Origin: Cerrena zonata
Taxonomy: Eukaryota > Basidiomycota > Agaricomycetes > Polyporales > Cerrenaceae
Assembly (NCBI GenBank): GCA_038087015.1
Contig: JASBNA010000053.1
Coordinates: 248,001 to 312,000, forward strand
Reading direction: 5' to 3'
Length of the DNA stretch: 64,000 nucleotides
This document shows positions 11,010-22,850 of this stretch, piece after piece. Below the pieces are notes generated by a model that ran no database searches, was not told where the DNA came from, and worked only from the letters and a program-made list of their open reading frames with translations. How positions within the stretch are numbered: position 1 is the first letter of the stretch; the number at the start of each line of letters is the position of its first letter. Made by a program: the position numbers and the translations under genes.

Positions 11010-14000
11010 GTTGTTAACACGAGTAGATAGTTCAAATTTGATTTCTTTTTGACATTTTTTCATTCTGTTTGTGCAAGAGTGCAACTGAGCTGGTATACTG
11101 AGGATGGCCTGTCACACCGTCGATATTGTATATAAGGGTACAAAATGATATCTATTGCTGTACAAAATGTGGAAAGGCATGAACAGGGCTGCAAGCCCTT
11201 ACAACCTTTGCGAGAAGTGCGCCGGTGGCAGGTTTCTATACATGGCCGGATGTTCAGTAAAATGCTGGACGTACTGTGCAACACTGATATGGCCTTACAT
11301 TGCCATCTCAGCTCCTCCCCGATTCGCTGATGGATGTCATTCACATACGCCGGGGTGAACCAATACTCACCCAAGGTGTTCCTTGTAGCTGGTTCAACAT
11401 AATATGAAAATGCTGCGAGGTTGGGATGCTATTGAGACGATAATGTTGATAGTGGACCGTAGAGCATACATCCCACTTGTGGTGACCGACTCGTCGATCA
11501 TCCATGCTCCAGGCGCCTCGTAACTTTGGACTTCTTTCGACCATCTACTGCCTCGAGTCTGTTATCGACATGCCTCTATCATTAACTCCCTATCTCGAAC
11601 AGATTCAATATCACTCCTCTTCGGTGTCCCATATACCAATATCCTCAAGTCTTATCTCGCTTGCACCTGGGGATACGACTCGGAGCTATATTGTTATCAC
11701 TTTATGTAGTCTCAATTGCGCTTTGTTGGGATGCTGGCACATCGAATCAAACGGAGGCGGCATGCGTAGGATAATATAGGTATGCATTACTTCTTGTCGC
11801 TCTCATGCTACACTACTTTGTCTGTGTACAGAGCGAAGTCATCGGTGGCTGCACGCTACTCCCCATGCTGTCAATAGAGCTTGTATTTCTCTCCGTCACT
11901 TTGCTTTCTTCGCTGTTGATTGCTCAATGCTCTTTCGTCATCCCTTCCTGTAGGACAGCTTCTTTTCACCTCAATATCGATCGTTCTCAAAAGATGTCCG
12001 CCTCCAATGCAATCGGTCAAACTGGGGACCATCACGATCGTTACAGCATGGACGGGTACATATATGTGGAGAACAAGTGAGTCGTCGAATCAGGAAAGGG
12101 ATAACTGAGGTATGCCTCTCACTTTCAATTCTTGCTTGTGTGGTTTACTGCAAACCTCTTACAGGCGACAAAACCAAAGGTATGTATTTTCATTGTTGCC
12201 CTCTGCTACAACATACTCCTTCGCTCTCATCTACACAAACCTACATGTACACATTCAATAAGGTCGATGGGAAAATTTCCATCCCCTCTGTCACCTTGCC
12301 CTTCGTGCTCACAGCCCGTAACGTGAGCTAAGGCTCTCATCTTAGACCCAAGGCCAGGTGACGACAAATGGGCTCCACTCACCCATCTACGTTGTTTCCC
12401 GAAGCCTTGACATTTAGCTGTCAATGATGAACATTGACTTGCTAGTGGACACAAGCGTTGACTACTCCTCTCATGTTAACTCGAGATGAGGGAGTTGTCA
12501 ACGCATCACCATCGCATCAACTTGATGGATGATGCAGTCCGCTCTGCGTCTGTCCTCAAGTACGACATCAAGGAGAAACATGAGCAACTCCTACTCCTCT
12601 TATTTCAGTCTCTCATCGACTTGTTTCTGTCTACTACTTCCGTTGGGCTCCGCTCCCCTCGGCTACTGGTTCCATGGTGTCAAAGCCATTTCGGACCGAA
12701 ATAAGAAAGAAAGAGTAGACATCGAGGAGGTTATGAGGACATAAAGGGGAAGGAGTACGTGCAGCGTAGCCGCAACAATCGTTTGGCGAACTACATGCGA
12801 AGGCAAAATTTACAAATAGGGTGTATCGGATTCCAGGATGAGTGGCGAATAGGACTACGTACACAATGACCGAAAACACGAAATAATAAATAAATAAATA
12901 ATGTTGTTCATGACATGCTTGAAGGAGGCCATACATAGGGACTATTCCGCATAAGTGTGAGTACGAATAACATATAATAGGGTTAGGAAGGTATATAACA
13001 CACCTGGTTACCGTTATGATTTTAGAATTCGGCTCTCCTACACGCATCACGACTCGGACGTTACCTGTGTCGTATGGATGGTATGATTGACTAAGCATGA
13101 CGATAAGCAAATTGACCTCTGACATAATAGTTTTGCATTAGCATCCACGGCGAGCTTGAGAGAACAGATGAGAAGGGGAAGATGAGGTGACTCAATAATC
13201 CTTCCGACCTTTGTCCATTTTTTTCGTTTCCGATCTTTGACCTCCGATCGGATTTCGAGAAAAAGGAAAGCGAGATCCCGCAGATTTACCAGGGCGAGGA
13301 GGGAAAGCAAATGTAATGTTTAGTGCGTATGCAAATATGTATTCATCCGGATAATGGATGACTTGGGGGGGGACAAGACATATGGCCAGCCGATGTCAAG
13401 GACAGAATCATCCTTAAGCGGATGGAAATTGGTTGTGTCCGCCTCGAGCGAGGGTGTTTAGTGCTATGAGCAAAAATACAACTGGGAATAAAATAATCAG
13501 TGGATTCACACCCTCGGATGAAAGCGACAGGACAAGAAGAATGGAACCTAACCAATTACTTGGGACGATGCTAGCCTAGCCAGTGTCAAGAACACTGTAC
13601 ATACAACTGTGGTGTTATTCGGCAGCGGCGGAATAAAATGTTTGATGCGTGTAAACAAGATGTTCAAGGCATCATGTGGTGCAATAACCCATCATGCTAT
13701 ACACTGACATACGCTACCAAATGGGAATGGAGGATGGATGGGTGAAGCGGGGATAAAGCTAAATGTATTCCGTGGTCATGTTCTTGATGAGTTTGCAAAT
13801 GCGTTGTCGCGAGGCCCCTTCATTCTGAAAACACCTTAAGTGGTCAACGGTCCGTAAATTACATACCAGGACTGGGTAGATCATTCCCATTAAAACCCTA
13901 AGACTAAGGTGAGGACACCGGCAATAATCTCAATCAAAAGATGATGTATCTCAAGCGAAACATCCACATCTAGAGATAGTGTTTCCCTGTATACAAGTTC

Positions 14001-14729
14001 CAGCTTTGACTAGCTTGCATCAAGAACCGGGCAGCATCACGCTAACCGGAATAATATTCAGAACCACTAATACGGGATATGGAAGAATACGTACTGTTCG
14101 TTTTGACATGTTAATAACTTCATTTTACCAAACGTGCAGATGAGACAACAAGGCATAATGAAATTCAAGTTACTCACCTGTATCATACTCCCAATCGTCA
14201 CACTGTATTTCTGCACCCTTACATCTTGTTTGTACTTGTCTAGACATCGAAAAGTGAGAGAACGACCCTGAGCTAGCAGGGAAGTACAAGAGTTATCTGA
14301 ATAGGATCCGCATATTGTAAGTAGGAACACGAAGAAGAATGTAACGCAAGTGAAATGAGTACATCGATGACTGTCTATCATCCGGAGCACATTGATCTCT
14401 GTCCGACAGAGTGAGAACATGTTTTACTGTTCGGTCGTCATCTGAAAACAGATGTTAGTAAAATCGATAACTTTTGGCAATAGACGTACTGAATTGTATC
14501 TCAAGAACTTACGCAATGTCATGACACTATGTAAATGGCAATCTTAAATGCTAATCTGACACACCCTCAAACCTTCACTGACTTCAAAATTGCCAGGGAA
14601 ATGCCACTAAGCCTGTCGCGGAGAACGGGGGACTCGCATTCAGAAATAACTTATCCAATGTTTCGGTGCAAAAAAACCAAGGCAAATTGCTCCGTTTTGT
14701 TGATTCGCAATGAGTAGATGTCTTTCATC
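11010..14729. other. Gene-poor interval with no supported gene
   Basis: Short open frames occur on both strands but none shows conserved motifs or a consistent splice pattern. The best fragments are a plus-strand start at 11995 followed by a GTGAGT donor at 12077, and a minus-strand hydrophobic stretch at 14420-14180 that ends at a GTGAGT-like donor. Neither can be extended into a gene. An AATAAATAAATAAATAATG run lies near 12884. Confidence 0.4.
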
Positions 14730-16695
14730 AGGAAAAACCCCCTTTTATAATTAGTGCTAATTAGAGCTCACCCAACTTTAATTGCTCTAATTGACTGCTA
14801 ATCAATCTAATCTTTCTCAATTTTCTAATAATATCTAATGTGAATATTATAATAGCTAATTTAGTATTTATTGTTCAATAATTTTGCCAATTTTACTAAT
14901 CCTTTCTACTATTTATTATTTTACTAACTGCAAAATAACTGAGTATTTATTATTAGATAAATTTACTAATTCTACTAATTATGTATATTGTCTCTTATTG
15001 TACTAACTATAAAATAACTTTGCTAACCATATCATAATTGAGTACTTATTATTTGATAATCTTGCCAATTTTACTAATCTTATATATTATTTCTTATGTT
15101 TCTTATTGTACTAACTGTGAAGTAATTCTACTAACTCTAGAAAAAATCAGTACTTACTGTCAGATAATCTGATATATTTTCATTAATTTTACATATTGCT
15201 TCTTATTTTAGAATAACCTTGCTAACTATAGGACAATTGATTGCTTGTTATCAGATAATCTTACCAATTCTACTAATTTTGTATATTGTTTCTTATATTT
15301 ATCATTATGCTCTCATAGTTGTGAAACAATTGTATTAGCTATAAAACCATATTATTTAAGGTTTATTCAAGCTGGATAACAATATTGAATGTATCTTTGC
15401 TAGTGAAACCTTTTATATATGTTACATTGCTCTGATATAGTATCATTCAACTATAACCTAGAAGCTATTCTGTTATAATTGGAAATATCACCAAAAAAAT
15501 ATCTACAAATTAGTACTAAATTGACACACTCATTTGCTATCCACACTTTGAGATTACTGTTTACTTCTATTTTTATTATTACCATACCCTTATTTTACAA
15601 CTAAAATCTATAACTTATTTCAATATTTCTTACTATTCTTTTCTCATGAGGTTTCTGTGTTGCCAATATGCTAAAACTGACCTGCAAAGAATAGTCCATA
15701 CACAAGTTAATTATATATTATGGTAGGGTGGTGCTTTATAAATATCTGATGTTGAACTGATACTCAGACAAGCTACCTATTGAATTCCTATAATGATAAT
15801 TCTGGAGTAGCTAATATAGTATCCATGATTTTGACATGTGAGCATGATATTCAGAATCTCCTTGAAAATCTGGTTCTAATGATATATAATATGTCCCTAT
15901 AATGTAGAGAAACAGCAAGGATTCTCTATTTCTAAGTTGCTTAGGTGATTGAAGATAATCTAGGACTAATCTAATCATATCTCATGTTCCTGTGCTTCGA
16001 TCCGCACCGTTGAGAGTGCGTCGGAAAGCCCCGGATCACGGCTTTCCAACGCCGCCCTAAGCGCCCTGCCACGTCGATATTTGACCTTGAAACTTCGCCC
16101 ACATTCTCTTTCTCTTTCACTCTTTCCTCTCATTTACTCTTTCCTTTCCTTCCTTCTCCTCTTCCCTATCTATGCAGATCATATCTATAAATAAGGTGAG
16201 CTTTGATTTACTTCAGTTTATCTCTCACTAACTTGCTTCTCAAAAGCACAGTGCTTATTTCAGAAGACTTGTATATTCTAACTCATTTCTTTTTCTGATC
16301 TGCTTACCATCCCCAACAATCACTTCTATTATTACTTAACTCACCAGTAGTGTTATAGATTAGATTTTTGGTAAATAACATAGAGTAAATCTGTAATAAT
16401 GGCTCAATTATCAGTGCTTTTCCCAACTATTTTCAATTGTGTGATAGTCTGAGTGCTAGGAACTAACTCTCATATCATCCAACTGCTCCTAATTACATCC
16501 AATTAGCTCTAATTGCATCTAATACTAATCTAACTTACCTCTTATTAGCTCTAACTGAGACCTAATAGGCTCTAATTAGACCTATATATTTTGCGTTATT
16601 TTGACACATGTCTAAATAGACCCAATTAGAGATATTCTTCCTATTGCACTTAATTCAATATAATTAGCTCTAATTAGAGATGGGGGTTTTCCCTG
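14730..16695. mobile_element. AT-rich 1.97-kb island with inverted ends (non-coding element)
   Basis: The two ends are inverted copies: ATCAGGAAAAACCCCC on the left and ATCAGGGAAAACCCCC as the reverse complement of the right end, followed by related TAATTAG-rich sequence. The flanks allow only a 2-bp AT target duplication, so class is uncertain. The body is very AT-rich and made of diffuse repeats of ACTAAT/ATTATTAGATAAT words, with no coding frame. A GC-rich block near 15990-16110 breaks the pattern and contains a hairpin. A long CT-rich tract (about 16095-16170) follows. It is best described as a non-autonomous transposon or an AT-rich satellite-like island captured between inverted ends. 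Confidence 0.6.
16023..16057. other. Hairpin inside the AT-rich island
   Basis: The arms CGTCGGAAAGCC and GGCTTTCCAACG pair over 12 positions (one G-T style mismatch) around a 9-nt loop. It sits in the only GC-rich part of an otherwise AT-rich 2-kb element. A structural or replication role is possible but not shown. Confidence 0.55.
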
Positions 16696-17131
16696 ATGTT
16701 GCTCTCGACGTACGATGAAAAGCCACTGACAATATGTTAGTTGTTATTCATTCTTCGCCCGGCTGAAAACAGATCCTTCCCAATAGTTAAGTAACTAAAT
16801 AGATTGCAATGTGTAAGTGTCAGCATGCGAAACATTGAGATGGAATGAAATGACCTACTAGCAAGATGGCATCGTAGTCCTCACAGTTTGTTTTGTTCCC
16901 GTGTCATGAAATCTTGTATTGATCGAGTCCAAGTCAAGCTTCAGAACTTCACGCATGAAGTTCGAATTCAACTTCGCGCCAGCGCCTCACCCTGATCAGT
17001 TTCTTCTCTCGACTACCACCATCGTTCAACATCGTTTTTCTTGCTTACCCAATAGTTTTACTTGCAGTGTCTGGTGTTGATACGGAAATTCTGTCGAGAT
17101 ATTTTGCAGGTTCAACGTCAACACATCAACC
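16696..17131. other. Gene-free interval
   Basis: No coding frame, repeat or clear regulatory site was recognised here. Confidence 0.3.
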
Positions 17132-17850
17132 ATGGGGTTCAGGTGTGAAGACGCACGTAGAAAGGCACACGTTCTGGATGCTGGCGAGCTGAGAAGTTGT
17201 AGACTGGAACTTGAAGGTAAGTATGTCTTCAGCCTCATACGGATATTGACATTGGTAAAACCCGATCGCCCATACTTCCTTCCATTACTGAAGCGAACCG
17301 GTCTTTGACTTTCATGTTTGAAAGTCAGAAATTCACCTTTGGATTTCCATGCTTACCTTGCCCCTCGCCACCTCTGAACTTACACCCTTGTCTCAATGTA
17401 CCGATGGGGACTCTGTCCTATGTCTCTCTTTCTCTGTGCTCCGCCCTGCAGTTAGCTACTGCTTCTCGAGTCTTCTGGTATGCTTGCATGTGTAGATATC
17501 CCTCTGGCGAACAGCAAAGCAAACACATGGGACGATTCAGTCATGCAAGCATTCAGACGAGAGATCGAGACACAAAATCAAAGATGGTTAATAAAGAGAA
17601 GGTGTGTTGAGGTTTCGATTCTATGTTTGGAGTCTGATCCTCCTTACCTCTTCATGATCGTTCCTGTCAGATATCAAGGTAATTACATGACTCCATGGAT
17701 CGTGTACATAGTCACCAATACAACTACCATTATGAGTATTTTCTTCTTGCTGTAAAATTCAATAAGATGAATGGGTTTGCTATATAGCCGAGACAATCAC
17801 TATCATGAATCGACATGAACAGGAATGGCATGTCCATGACCCAATCTAAA
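17132..17850 (+). CDS. Small spliced hypothetical gene (tentative)
   Basis: An ATG at 17132 opens a 28-codon exon (17132-17216, MGFRCEDARRKAHVL...) that ends at a good GTAAGT donor. An exon from 17496 (after TGTGTAG) continues in frame with DIPLANSKANTWDD and RREIETQNQRW. It ends at a GTGTGT donor at 17602. The last part requires an 8-nt micro-exon (17671-17678) before a final exon ending in HVHDPI and TAA near 17841. The frame agreement across four pieces is suggestive, but the micro-exon and a 279-nt intron make the model fragile. No domain is recognised. An alternative is a non-coding transcript. Confidence 0.3.
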
Positions 17851-18480
17851 AAAAAGCCTACTAGCATCCCGATTGGTACTAGTTACTAATATCGATACCA
17901 ATTTCCTCTTTTCTCCCTTCGAGCCTCCTCTGACCTCAATTCCTAAATGCCTGACATGCATCGCCAACACTTCACATCTGATCCTTTGACATGTTCTTGC
18001 TGTCTCTGTTGACACCGAGTTTTGGGTACTTCCCCACACTGTCTGGTTGACACCGATAATGACCAATTCACAATGCAGTCTTACTCGCGTCTTCGCTTTT
18101 GATATTTGCTAAAAAGGAACAACTCATCGATGATCCTGATCCGAACAGCCTGTGAAGACCATAAAATTGACATTGACATTATTTGTTTCCTGTCACCTTC
18201 GAAATTGAGATCTGAGCGCTGAGCGCTGAGCTGCCAGTGTCATCGGCGGTAGAAGTCGAGTGAATTAAATTAGTGGCTTCTCACTAATTTGGGAATTGTT
18301 CCTAAAACTGAAATTTATAGAAATCCCACTGAGACTAAAATTGAGCAAGTTAGTGAACATATAAAGTTTCATACAAGTTGGAGTTTTCTTCTCAGCATCT
18401 TACATTGTTCGATTGTCCTGTAAGTTGATGTTCTCAGAATGATGTTTGACCTCACTCGAAAATGCTAGAGTCAGATCAGT

Positions 18481-18972
18481 ATGCCTCAGCCAGACCCTCG
18501 AACAATCATGAAAGCCTATGTTCGCCAATTCCTCGGTGATAATTTCAGTAAGTTGTTTATCATATGAGTGACAAAACATACTTATGTGATACCAGGAAGT
18601 ATTGCCCAAACAGATTCCCAGCTTCCATGGGGGCAGCCAGACAAGCTGCTCGACGAACACGGGGTGATGCTGATTGGTTGGCCAATCGGGAGCAGGTTTC
18701 GGGACACAAGTTTGTTGGCAATGTGGGAATTACGGGAATTGGTGGTGGGGGTGTACAGGGGAAACTGCCGTTTTGAGTATGTTGGGAAACCAGAGAAGGA
18801 AATACCAATTGTGGCTGAGGAAGCAGCGGCGGAGCCAAGAGAGCCGAGGAGGGATGTGGCACATTGTCGAGGACGTCAGGCTAGACCTGCTAAGCCGCGG
18901 CGCCATGGAAAGACTGGGAAGATCTTCAAGTCCTCGCCAATCATTACCGATGAGGATGAGGCAAATCTCTAG
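18481..18972 (+). CDS. Small basic hypothetical protein, two exons
   Basis: Exon 1 is 18481-18547 and exon 2 is 18596-18972, joined in frame across a 48-nt GTAAGT...ACCAG intron to give 147 residues. The N-terminus contains MKAYVRQFLGDNF. It is followed by LPWGQPDKLLDEHGVMLIGWPIGSRF, resembling a short motif seen in many basidiomycete transposon-associated hypothetical proteins (a predicted W-P-x-G-V turn after a P-D-K-L helix). The C-terminus is strongly basic (RPAKPRRHGKTGK) and could bind nucleic acid. The start could lie further upstream in another exon. Function unknown. Confidence 0.5.
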
Positions 18973-19587
18973 CTAGATATTGTTAGTTTTCGACGTGCAG
19001 TTGTCCATTCAATGAAACCGGTCAGAGTACAATGCAACAGAAAATATTCATTTGCATTGCTCCCTGGTCAAGTTTCATGCCTTGGACAAATAGGAGAGCG
19101 GGGAACAGAAGTTAACGAAGACGGGCGATGTACCGTGACAAAGCTATCCCGGTAATCTCATCAAAGATCTATATTTAGCGCCTTTCGACTCAATGAATTC
19201 ACGGAATAAGGCAAGTGTCATGTACGTTGCCGTCTCACACATCCTTTCCCCCGTACCACCACCATTCCTTGAGTTTTCTACTTGTCATTCTTGCTCTTTG
19301 ACAATGGCGCATGATACCACTGCACTCGAGTCACTGTACGTGTTTTTCTCTGCTACAGTACGAAATCAGGTCTTATCATTTTTTGCTAGTATACTGTAAT
19401 GCTCCTTGATGTGACTGCGACCGTATCAAAAGTTACCCTTGTAGGTACTCTTTTTGATAGTAAGTTTCGCGCCATTAACAGAGACTTTCTCGAATAACAA
19501 TCATCACATATTGAAGACACCCGATCCAGGCATTCGAACCGCCCAGAACTGCCCTCGCCGATTCATTGGGGTGCAATAGACATGAAT
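18973..19587. other. Gene-free interval
   Basis: No supported coding region; a short open frame at 19193-19399 has no recognisable features. Confidence 0.3.
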
Positions 19588-20143
19588 CTATTTTCTTCGT
19601 CCAGGACGACCGTCTTTACCCAAGACAATCAGATCGTGTCGCTCTTGGGCATTGCATTCCATGTCGACCACGCTCTCATCGCTTTTGATGTCGATGCCTT
19701 TGGACAACAAGCTCGGCCTGCGCGTCACAATAAAGCTGTGACATTCATAGGCATACTCGACACCAGGCAAGGTCTTCATGCCGAAGCCGAGTCATGGGTG
19801 TCCCCTAACTTGTCTGTACTTGGACCCTCTAATGCCCGAAGATCCATTCCTTACTCTCGGATGATGACTTCCTATCCCCACGAACACCCCATTTACTCCA
19901 TTCAACGCATCGCGACCAGCCACAAGAGTCAAAATTACCACATGTTTAATTGAGTACGATAATTCTTGTCACACACTCTCGCGATTCACATGCATACCAT
20001 TCCGACGCTGTATTCATGTCAACAACGCGTTTCACTGCCGAGATTGTCTCTCTGCTGAAGACAATCGTGTTTTCGCCTTTCCATCCATATCGCTTTCCCG
20101 GTTTGGACGCCATCATCTGAGTTCGAACCCATGGTTCTGACAT
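19588..20143 (-). CDS. Hypothetical protein on the minus strand (tentative, two pieces)
   Basis: A minus-strand start at 20143 gives a 49-residue exon (MSEPWVRTQMMASKPGKRYG...) up to a GTATGC donor near 19995. A second minus-strand frame ending at 19588 reads LPGVEYAYECHSFIVTRR and later MECNAQERHDLIVLGKDGR. Its composition (alternating charged and hydrophobic residues, ending GRPGRRK) looks like real protein more than the opposite-strand reading does. The joining exon or exons between the two pieces cannot be fixed by eye, and the piece may be a decayed copy. No family was recognised. Confidence 0.3.
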
Positions 20144-20149
20144 TTGGTT

Positions 20150-21300
20150 AGAGTTGTGAAGTTATTCTTTTCGGCTCGCTCAACGTCCCTCTCATCGGAT
20201 TATCCTCTTACTATTTGCGTCGTGTGAAGTTCGGGTCCGTAGACGCTTTCGCCCCCTCATGCCAACGTCGGTCGCTGTTCAGTAGATCCGAGTTTACTTC
20301 AATAGATCGATCAAGCACTCCCTCCAATCCAACAGCCATCCGTCGATCACTCGGTATAATACCAAGAGCATACTGAAGACTCGATATGTCCTGCTCATTA
20401 TACTTGTCTCGTCATATCGACCGGTGGTATGTTACGTGCCCTACATCCCGCATCTCTCTCTAGCATTCCCAGACCCAACTTAGTCTCCGAGGACGTCTCC
20501 AGCATGCGACATCTTTGTAGCCTTGTCGGCGCACACCGAGACGGTGCAAGCATCCGCGTCAACCTCCTCTTTGGCGCAATCCAGATGGGGGCATCGAAGA
20601 GAAGACGATGTGAGATAGGAACGGCATGAGGTGCGTCTTAGATTTATTTTTATTCTATGTTGTATTTACCTTCGGTATAGTGATTGAGGCACTTGGCGAT
20701 CAAGTGCCTCTACTCCTGTCTTGTCCGTTATCCAACATTCTATTCCCACAAACCATCCTTCCTCCACCGTTCCGTTCGCATTTCGCAAGATTAAGCTCCA
20801 TTCGCTATGCACTGCGCAAACCTACATCCATCTCCATATCCCCTTGCTCTTTGGTCTTAGATCAAAGCGGTGGAGCTCTTCTCGGCTTGTGTCCATCCTC
20901 TCGTTCTCTACTCCTGCCCGCAATAATCCTCAACTTTTCTGCACAGTCAGAGAAGTCACTTTCCTCGTCTACCCAACCCCAGCTCAGTCTCTCCTTAAGG
21001 AACAATTCAACTGCTGTTTTCGTTCAGAACAACGGATCGAAGGTCGATCGTGCTGTAGGTCCGCAGGCATCACTGGTCGTTAGTTTGGTGGACCCGAGTT
21101 TTGTCGCACAGATCGATCGGCCGCATTTCCATCTAGCCCAATGTTATCCATCAACTGTCAGGTATGCGGATATCTCTAGCGTGTCACTTTCCACATGAGG
21201 CGACATCTCGACAGGTCGAGATATTCTATGTGTCTTGGCTCGCTGGCCAATGCTGGTCACAGATGGATTGGTTCTCGTCTATTCTCTGACCGCACTCTCT
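20150..21300. other. Interval without a supported gene
   Basis: A 190-codon open frame at 20626-21198 on the plus strand is Ser/Leu-rich and pyrimidine-biased, overlapping another open frame of similar character. Nothing in it resembles a protein domain, so I treat it as a chance frame in CT-rich sequence. Confidence 0.35.
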
Positions 21301-21312
21301 GGTGGACCTCAT

Positions 21313-22850
21313 TTTTTGAATCGATTTTTCGACGTCCGCTGAGCGAGGCAGGGACGTTACGGAAAGGTGAGTACTATCATGTTAACTTGTTAGTATGTCT
21401 TGCCAGATATACTAACATGTATTCTCCTGATTTATTTGCAGATCGTCTGATTTGTCGCTGCCAATCTCACTCAATCTCCACTCACGGTTACATTATTCCC
21501 TCAAAAGACCCAACTCATTTTGGATTCGATTTTTCGACATCCGCAGAGCAAGCCGAATTGGTGGCTGTGAAGTTGAAATGTCCTGCCTATTCCAATTCCC
21601 CTCCCCACTCTCGTCACTAGGCATTCGACTACGTCTCTGCGTGTGCTCTCATTCCTCGAGTCTTGTGTTCTATGTGACACTCGCATTGGAATCGCTACTC
21701 AAGTCCAAACTCCTCCCACCGTCCACTGAACTCTCTCGTCCCTCAACCCATCCTCTTGCCGTTCTCGATGTGACGTCTCGATTTCCCCTGGCTTCCTAGC
21801 TGGAGGTCCTTCTCCTCGCGTCCACAGTTTGTGGATCCGAGTTTCCGATCAACTGTCTTGTTTGCATCACCGTTCAGAAGAGCCGAGATGTCCTGTACAT
21901 TCTTGTTTGTCTTCTGGTCGTTTATTGGACCCCTTTTCGGATTTCTGCGTGTTACCCTCTCGATTTCGAAAATCGATTTTTCAACGTCCGCCGAACAAGT
22001 CGAAAGGGCACTAGATTATCGGGTGCTGTGCTTGTGTGTAGAGAGCGTAGAGACGAGAGACTGGACTGGTGAGCCGAGTTTCCGATTCAAATGATATCAG
22101 ATGTGTAGGACCTAATACAGTGTTTTGGATTGTAGGTGTGCTGTAACGACACTCGATTCCAAGACGTCATCCGTCGTCGGAACGAGGTGCATATTTACTT
22201 GTGTATTCTCTATTATAGTATTGGTAACTAAGTGCCCTTTTTCAGAAATTGCATTTTTCACCGTCCGCCGAGCGACGTCACATGGGGAGCGATCATAGGG
22301 CGTGCTATGTCTAGGTGTAGAAGAGGTGAGTACCGGATTGTTTCTGCATCGTCACCGATTGATTTCATTAATCCAACCCTCTCGTTACCCTCTTAGGTTT
22401 TCGAATCGATATTTCGACATCCGCCGAGTGAGTCGAATGGGACGTCCTGTTGCTGCGGATGTAATAATAGGTGGTAAGTGCCTCTTTATTTTTGTCTTAT
22501 TGTGACTGATTTACTAAGTAACCGGCTGTCGATCGTCTTAGGGCCGAATACAACATGCAAGTTGTATGTTTGTGTACTGTAATACTAACTTTTGCTTATA
22601 TTTCCGGATCACGATACAGGGGGGCTTCTCGAGCTTCGATTACGGGTAAGTCAGTCCACTCTATGCTTATGTCGTCTGTTCTCTACTATGGTGCTTATTT
22701 TAATTTAGTAAAGGCCTATTTCTCGTCACGTTGCGTGACACTAATGCCCCCGTTTGACTCGTCTGTGGCTAGTATGTGTTTGAGAGACTAGATGGCTTTC
22801 GGACGTTGTCGGCGGGTTTTTGACGTTTCGAAGCAAGGGAAAGGTAAGTG
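21313..22850 (+). repeat. Dispersed exon-like repeated module (at least five copies)
   Basis: A unit close to TCGATTTTTCGACGTCCGCC, followed by GAGCGAGTCG, recurs near 21322, 21533, 21971, 22252 and 22405, with a weaker relative near 22825. Three of the units are followed within a few tens of bases by a good splice-donor-like word (GTGAGT or GTAAGT near 21366, 22323 and 22842), and others by GTGAGC or GTAAGT. The spacing is irregular (about 150-440 bp), so it is not a simple tandem array. It looks like serial duplication of one exon with its donor. No common protein frame runs through the copies, so a repetitive non-coding transcript is as likely as a decayed gene. Confidence 0.55.

Noticed and set aside
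12634..13310. Minus-strand frames of 163 and 87 codons
   Set aside because: No conserved motif, no consistent splice signals, and composition similar to surrounding non-coding DNA.
20100..20130. GAGTTCGAACCC as a tRNA B-box
   Set aside because: No matching A-box, anticodon stem or acceptor pairing could be found around it.
20626..21198. 190-codon plus-strand frame
   Set aside because: Pyrimidine-rich, Ser/Leu-biased, overlapped by another equally open frame and without motifs or splice context.
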